Assembly: GCA_035715725.1 (NCBI GenBank)
Contig: DASTKT010000058.1
Span: 44,518 to 108,517, forward strand
DNA: 64,000 nt
DNA from: JADGGV01 sp035715725
GTDB taxonomy: Bacteria > Gemmatimonadota > Gemmatimonadetes > Longimicrobiales > RSA9
Direction: 5' to 3'
Shown here: piece by piece, positions 59,576-64,000 of the stretch
How positions within the stretch are numbered: the stretch's first letter is position 1
How the letters are laid out: the number at the start of each line of letters is the position of its first letter
The notes under the pieces: generated by a model
Seen by the model: the letters and a program-made list of their open reading frames with translations, nothing else
What the model was told of the DNA's origin: nothing
Databases searched by the model: none
Program-made: the position numbers and the translations under genes

Positions 59576-60384
59576 GATGGCCGCTCGTGTGGACCGTGGC
59601 GCGCCGGGACCTGCGGGTGGTGCGCCGGAGCCGGCTGGTCATGCTGTCGATGGCGCTCGTGCCGGCGCTCTTCCTCGTGGTGATCCCGGCCGGGCTCGCG
59701 CTGATGCCGCTGATCGCGGGACCGTCGGCGGACCTGAAGACGGCGGAGCTGCTGCGGAGCCTGCCCGGCGCGCTCCGGGCGGCGCTCGCCGGCCTCTCGC
59801 CCGAGCAGGCCGGGGTCGTGTACGCGACGACGTACATGTTCGCGCCGATGTTCCTGATCGTCCCGATCGTGGTCACGTCCGGGATCGCCGCGGACAGCTT
59901 CGCGGGCGAGCGCGAGCGCAAGACGCTGGAGGCGCTGCTCTACACGCCGATGTCCGATGCCGAGCTGTTCGCGGGCAAGGTCGTGGGCGCGCTCGTGCCG
60001 GCGATGCTCGTGGCCGTGCTCGGGTTCCTGGTCTACGCGGTGGTCGTGAACGCCGCGGGGTGGCCGGTGATGGGGCGGATCTTCTTCCCGCCGCTCTCGT
60101 GGTTCATCCTGGTGCTGTGGGTGGCGCCGGCGGTGGCGGTGCTGACGCTCGGCATCGTCGTCTTCGTCTCGGCGCGGGTCGCCACCGCCCAGGAGGCGTT
60201 CCAGGCGAGCGGGCTGGTCGTGCTCCCGATCGTGCTGCTGGTGATCGGGCAGATCGCGGGGGTGATCTACCTCGGTCCGGCCTTCGTGGCCGGTTTGGGC
60301 GCGGTCGCCTGGGTGCTCGCCGCCGTCATCACCCTGTACGTGCGCCGTCGCTTCCACCGGACCGCGCTCGTCGCGCTGACGTGA
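59572..60384 (+). CDS. ABC-2 type permease (NatB-like)
   Basis: A 270-residue protein from GTG 59572, overlapping the ATPase stop (GTGA) with GGAGG 6 bases upstream. About six membrane helices. The conserved ABC-2 segment GIAADSFAGERERKTLEALLYTPMSDAELFAGK sits in the first half, with PAMLVAVLGFLVYAVVVNAAGW following. NatB-type permeases export sodium, drugs or lipids with NatA-type ATPases; the substrate here is unknown. Its TGA overlaps the next ATG by one base. Confidence 0.88.
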   Translation: MRWPLVWTVARRDLRVVRRSRLVMLSMALVPALFLVVIPAGLALMPLIAGPSADLKTAELLRSLPGALRAALAGLSPEQAGVVYATTYMFAPMFLIVPIVVTSGIAADSFAGERERKTLEALLYTPMSDAELFAGKVVGALVPAMLVAVLGFLVYAVVVNAAGWPVMGRIFFPPLSWFILVLWVAPAVAVLTLGIVVFVSARVATAQEAFQASGLVVLPIVLLVIGQIAGVIYLGPAFVAGLGAVAWVLAAVITLYVRRRFHRTALVALT

Positions 60385-60917
60385 TGGATTCGCTGCGCTA
60401 TTCGCTCACGCCGGACGACTGCGTCGCGGTCGCCGAGTACCACGCCGCTCATGGACGGCGGCACCGGTGGTCGTTCGTCTTCAACGCCGTCGTCGGATCG
60501 GCGCTGGTCGTGCTCGTCTGCGTCGCGTTCGGCGTGACGCGGCGGCCCGCGGGCTGGATCGCGGTCGGCGTGGCCATCGTCGGCTGGATGCTCTACCTCC
60601 CCTGGCGGCTCCGCACCGGCAACCGCCGCCACTTCCGCCGCGTCTGTGCCGAGGCGGAGAAGCGCGGCCGGCTCGGGCCGCAGCACATGACCGTCGACGC
60701 CGAGGGCTTCACGCTCCGGACCGGGAGCGCCGAGGTGCGGATGCGCTGGCCCGCCATCGACCGGATCGTGACCGAGCCGGCGTTCACGCTCCTCTACGTG
60801 GGGGAGGACAACGCGTTCGTGATCCCTCGGGCGCGGGTCGTCGAGGGAGATTACGAGGCGTTCGTCGAGCGCAGCCGGCGGCTGCACGCGGAGGCGGGCG
60901 GCGGGCGGCCGCGGTAG
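60384..60917 (+). CDS. YcxB-like membrane protein
   Basis: A 177-residue protein starting MDSLRYSLTPDDCVAVAEYH. Two adjacent helices are at about 33-47 and 55-74, then a YcxB-like C-terminal domain (GPQHMTVDAEGFTLRTGSAEVRMRW, ITR/VTEPAFTLLYVGEDNAFVIPR) with a PH-like beta fold. Its ATG overlaps the permease stop (TGATG), so it is part of the same operon. The role of YcxB proteins is not established. Confidence 0.75.
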   Translation: MDSLRYSLTPDDCVAVAEYHAAHGRRHRWSFVFNAVVGSALVVLVCVAFGVTRRPAGWIAVGVAIVGWMLYLPWRLRTGNRRHFRRVCAEAEKRGRLGPQHMTVDAEGFTLRTGSAEVRMRWPAIDRIVTEPAFTLLYVGEDNAFVIPRARVVEGDYEAFVERSRRLHAEAGGGRPR

Positions 60918-61096
60918 CATCGCTTCGGTCGCGCTCACCCGCGGCCGCCCTCGCACACGGCTTCGCGTCCTCGAGTGGCGCCCCTTCCGTCGCCGCCGCC
61001 GACCCCGAACGGCCTTGACTTGCCCCGCCCCCCGGCGCAAGCCTTCCTCGCGCGCACCCCTTCCGCAGTCGTCGCCCCCCCGAGTCGGAGGCCCTC

Positions 61097-61996
61097 GTGC
61101 AGCTCGTCATCCGCGACCTCTGGAAGACCTACCCGAACGGCGTGCAAGCGCTGCGCGGCGTCTCGCTGACGATCCCGCCGGGGATGTTCGGGCTCCTCGG
61201 CCCGAACGGCGCCGGCAAGTCCACGCTCATGCGCACCATCGCCACGCTCCAGCAGCCGGACCGCGGCGCCGTCACGCTCGGCGACATCGACGTGCTCCGC
61301 GATCCCGACGCCGTCCGCCGCGCGCTCGGCTACCTGCCGCAGGAGTTCGGCCTCTACCCGAACCTCTCGGCGGAGATGGTGCTCGACCACTTCGCGACGC
61401 TGAAGGGCGTCGTCGCCTCGCGCGAGCGGAAGGAGCTGGTGGCCGCGCTCCTCCAGCAGACGAACCTGTACGACGTGCGGAAGAAGAACGTCGGCGGCTT
61501 CTCGGGCGGGATGAAGCAGCGGCTCGGGATCGCGATCGCGCTCGTCGGCAGCCCTCGGCTCCTGATCGTGGACGAGCCGACGGCCGGGCTCGACCCCACG
61601 GAGCGGAACCGCTTCCTGAACCTGCTCGCGGAGATCGGGGAGGACGTCGTCGTCATCCTGTCCACGCACATCGTCGAGGACGTGCGCGAGCTGTGCAGCC
61701 GCATGGCCATCATCGACCAGGGGCAGGTCGTGCTCGAGGGGGACCCGCGCGAGGTGCTGGCGGAGATCCGCGGCCGGATCTGGAAGCGCGAGGTGCCGAA
61801 GGCGCAGCTCGACGAGTACCGTGCCCGCTTCCAGGTCATCTCGACGCGCCTCGCCGCCGGCTCCCCCGTGATCCACGTCTACAGCGAGGTCCCGCCGGGG
61901 GACGGCTTCATGGCCGTCGAGCCGGACCTGGAGGACGTCTACTTCCACCGCATCGGCGCCGCGGCCGCGGAGTCCGAGCTCGTCCCGGCGTCCTGA
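61097..61996 (+). CDS. ABC transporter ATP-binding protein (second unit)
   Basis: A 299-residue protein from GTG 61097. Walker A LLGPNGAGKSTLMRT, Q-loop YLPQEFGLYPNL, signature FSGGMKQRLGIAIALVGSP, Walker B LLIVDEPTAGLD, switch His STHIVEDV. The C-terminal region (EVLAEIRGRIWKREVPKAQ, DLEDVYFHRIG) fits ATPases paired with ABC-2/M1 fusion permeases. It is followed after 13 bases by such a fusion. A 179-base gap separates it from the previous unit, so it may be transcribed on its own. Confidence 0.92.
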   Translation: MQLVIRDLWKTYPNGVQALRGVSLTIPPGMFGLLGPNGAGKSTLMRTIATLQQPDRGAVTLGDIDVLRDPDAVRRALGYLPQEFGLYPNLSAEMVLDHFATLKGVVASRERKELVAALLQQTNLYDVRKKNVGGFSGGMKQRLGIAIALVGSPRLLIVDEPTAGLDPTERNRFLNLLAEIGEDVVVILSTHIVEDVRELCSRMAIIDQGQVVLEGDPREVLAEIRGRIWKREVPKAQLDEYRARFQVISTRLAAGSPVIHVYSEVPPGDGFMAVEPDLEDVYFHRIGAAAAESELVPAS

Positions 61997-62009
61997 CGGA
62001 GAGGCGACG

Positions 62010-64000
62010 ATGTTCGGCACCGTCTTCCGCTTCGAGCTGCGCTACCACCTGCGCCGCCCCAGCACGTACCTCTACTTCGCCATGCTCTTCCTCATGGCGT
62101 TCTTCTTCGTGGCCTCCGACGCCGTGGAGATCGGCGGCGCCACCGGGAAGGTCATGAAGAACTCGCCGTACGTGCTGGCGCGGGTGATGGGCGTGCTCAT
62201 GGCCATCGGCCAGGTCATCACGACGGCGCTCGTCGGCAACGCCGTGCTCCGCGACTACCAGTACGGCACGCACGAGCTGCTCTTCACCACGCGCATCCGC
62301 AAGCTCGACTACCTGGGCGGCCGCTTCCTCGGCGTCTACCTGGCCATGCTGCTCGTGTACGTCGCGATCCCGCTCGGCGCCATGGTCGGCACGCTCATGC
62401 CCTGGGTCGATCACGACAAGCTGCAGGCGTTCTCCTTCGCCAGCTACGCGAACCCGTTCCTGCTGCTCATCGTCCCCAGCCTCTTCTTCGTCACCGCGCT
62501 CTTCTTCGCCGTCGGCGCGCTGCTGCGCAGCCAGTTCGCGATCTACACGCAGGGCATCTTCCTGCTCGTCGCCTGGAGCATCTCGCAGCAGATCCTCGGC
62601 AACCTCGACCGCGACCGGCTCGCCGCGTTCACCGACCCGTTCGGCCTCGTCACGTTCGGCTACACCACGCGCTACTGGACCGTCGCCGAGAAGAACGGGC
62701 TCCTCCTCCCGGCCGGCGGCGTGCTCCTGGCCAACCGCCTGCTCTGGGTCGGCGTCGCCGTCCTGATCCTGGCGCTGACCTACGCTCTCTTCCGCTTCGA
62801 CGTGCGCCCGCGCACGCTGCGGCGCCGGCGCAAGGCCGTGACCCCGGAGGCGACGACGCCGCGGCCGGCCGCGCTCCGGCTCCCGCCCGCGGCCCGCGCC
62901 TTCGACGCCGCCGCTCGCGCCCGCCAGCTCGCGAGCCTGGTCCGCTTCTCCTTCCTCAACATCGTGAAGGACAAGGCGTTCGCCGCGATCGTGACGATCG
63001 GCATCATCAACGTCGTCATGGGCGCCTGGTACTCCGACCGCCTCTACGACGTGACCGTCTACCCGGTCACGTACCTGATGGCCGAGGTCATCCAGGGCGG
63101 CTTCTTCCTCTTCTTCATCATCCTGTCCACCGTCTACGCCGGCGAGCTGGCGTGGCGCGAGCGCCAGCTCGGCACGAGCCAGACCGCCGACGCGCTCCCG
63201 GTCCCGACCGGCGTGACCATGACCGGCAAGCTCCTCGGCCTCGTCCTCGCCGACATCGTGCTGCTCCTCCTCCTCATGGTGGCCGGCATGGGCGTGCAGG
63301 TGGCGAAGGGCTTCTTCGACTTCCAGCCCTGGCTCTACGTGCGCTTCCTGTTCGGCATCGTCTTCCCGGTGCTCGTCCAGCTCACGCTCCTCTCGTTCTT
63401 CGTCCACAGCGTCGTCGACAACAAGTACGTCGGGCACGTGCTGCTCATCGTCTACTACGTCGCCACGCAGGTCCTCTTCACGCTCGGCTTCGAGCACCAG
63501 CTCTGGAACTACGGCAGCTGGGCCGGCTTCACCTACTCGGACATGAACGGCTTCGGCCACTTCACGGCCGACATCGCCTGGCTCGCCGCGTACTGGACGT
63601 TCTTCGGGCTCGTGCTCGGCGTCGTCGCCTACCTGTTCTGGGTGCGGGGGACCGACACGGCGTGGAAGCAGCGCATCCGGGCGCTGAAGCAGCGCTGGGG
63701 CTGGCGGGCGCGGGCGGTCGGCGGGCTCGGCGCCGCCGGCGCGTTCGCCTGCGGCGGCTTCATCTTCTACAACACGAACATCCTGAACACGTACCGCACG
63801 TCGAAGGACGAGCAGCGGCGGCAGGCCAGCTACGAGAAGGCGTACCGGAGCTACCGCTCGCTGCCGCAGCCCCGGCTCGTGGACGTGAAGGTGCGCGCCG
63901 ACCTCTTCCCCGAGCGCCGCGCGTTCCGCCTCACCGGCCTGCAGACGTTCGTGAACAAGGCCGGCCGGCCGATCGACACGCTCTTCGTCGACATGGACTC
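62010..64000 (+). CDS. ABC-2 permease fused to M1-type peptidase domain (partial, cut by window edge)
   Basis: From ATG 62010 (GGAGAGG upstream) 663 residues are visible and the frame runs off the right edge. Two ABC-2-type membrane halves are seen: residues about 1-270 (MFGTVFRFELRYHLRRPSTYLY, GNAVLRDYQYGTHELLFTTRIRK) and about 310-560 (FSFLNIVKDKAFAAIVTIGI, YAGELAWRERQLGTSQTADALP). After a further anchor near 585 begins a soluble stretch (PRLVDVKVRADLFPERRAF, GLQTFVNKAGRPIDTL) that reads like the N-terminal domain of M1 aminopeptidases. That order is known for the ABC permease/M1 fusions. The metal site lies outside the window. Confidence 0.82.
   Translation, partial: MFGTVFRFELRYHLRRPSTYLYFAMLFLMAFFFVASDAVEIGGATGKVMKNSPYVLARVMGVLMAIGQVITTALVGNAVLRDYQYGTHELLFTTRIRKLDYLGGRFLGVYLAMLLVYVAIPLGAMVGTLMPWVDHDKLQAFSFASYANPFLLLIVPSLFFVTALFFAVGALLRSQFAIYTQGIFLLVAWSISQQILGNLDRDRLAAFTDPFGLVTFGYTTRYWTVAEKNGLLLPAGGVLLANRLLWVGVAVLILALTYALFRFDVRPRTLRRRRKAVTPEATTPRPAALRLPPAARAFDAAARARQLASLVRFSFLNIVKDKAFAAIVTIGIINVVMGAWYSDRLYDVTVYPVTYLMAEVIQGGFFLFFIILSTVYAGELAWRERQLGTSQTADALPVPTGVTMTGKLLGLVLADIVLLLLLMVAGMGVQVAKGFFDFQPWLYVRFLFGIVFPVLVQLTLLSFFVHSVVDNKYVGHVLLIVYYVATQVLFTLGFEHQLWNYGSWAGFTYSDMNGFGHFTADIAWLAAYWTFFGLVLGVVAYLFWVRGTDTAWKQRIRALKQRWGWRARAVGGLGAAGAFACGGFIFYNTNILNTYRTSKDEQRRQASYEKAYRSYRSLPQPRLVDVKVRADLFPERRAFRLTGLQTFVNKAGRPIDTLFVDMD

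Overview
The window is very GC-rich (roughly 70% or more by eye) and densely packed with genes on both strands. Many neighbours overlap by 1 to 11 bases at ATGA, GTGA or TGATG junctions. The mix is a large TonB-dependent receptor, secreted M28 and S9 peptidases, many secreted or lipoproteins with carboxypeptidase-regulatory or PEGA folds, an ABC permease fused to an M1 peptidase, and a sigma-54 activator. This points to a Gram-negative, protein- and peptide-degrading heterotroph. Gemmatimonadota is my best guess; it is an inference from gene content, because no rRNA or other marker gene is present. I found no rRNA, tRNA, CRISPR array, transposase or phage gene.

Layout. 0-11 kb: two TPR-like paralogues (one cut by the left edge), a coupled hotdog/nitronate monooxygenase pair, OsmC, a secreted M28 peptidase, a lytic transglycosylase, an ornithine-cyclodeaminase-family enzyme, a beta-propeller lipoprotein and an S9 peptidase. 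11-25 kb: a membrane/TPR protein, a TonB-dependent receptor, a low-molecular-weight phosphatase next to a fructosamine-kinase-family protein, an aminotransferase, a DsbA-like protein, a DEAD-box-type protein with every catalytic motif degraded, an HU protein with a strong terminator, a GAF histidine kinase and an aspartase fused to a cyclic-nucleotide-binding domain.

25.3-32.3 kb is the most interesting region. It is a minus-strand block that reads in transcription order: sigma-54 activator, three small double-glycine-type peptides, a CPBP membrane protease, a fourth small peptide, an HlyD-type adaptor and an ABC exporter with an intact C39 leader peptidase. It looks like an unmodified (class II-like) bacteriocin or peptide-signal locus. 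The three upstream peptides share a leader motif, all the small genes have strong ribosome binding sites, and perfect hairpins separate the peptide genes from what follows. A divergent POT-family peptide transporter lies next to it.

32-48 kb: lipoprotein and membrane proteins of unknown role, a nucleotidyltransferase-like protein overlapping a metallophosphoesterase, an acetate-permease (actP/yjcH-like) pair, a cardiolipin-synthase-like protein overlapping topoisomerase IB, a Cys-rich PCYCGC-type protein, a PD-(D/E)XK-like protein and several small proteins. 48-58 kb: hutU-hutF of histidine degradation, a beta-repeat DUF4097-type protein, a carboxypeptidase-regulatory-domain protein, an M50/CBS membrane protease, a Nudix hydrolase and a MoxR/ChlI-type AAA+ ATPase. 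58-64 kb: two ABC-2-type transport units; a clear palindromic operator precedes the first, and the second runs off the right edge inside a permease-M1 peptidase fusion.

Several convergent gene pairs are separated by perfect GC-rich hairpins. One inverted-repeat element occurs twice, each time starting on top of a stop codon. Coordinates and starts are my reading of the raw sequence; functions rest on recognised motifs, not on database searches.
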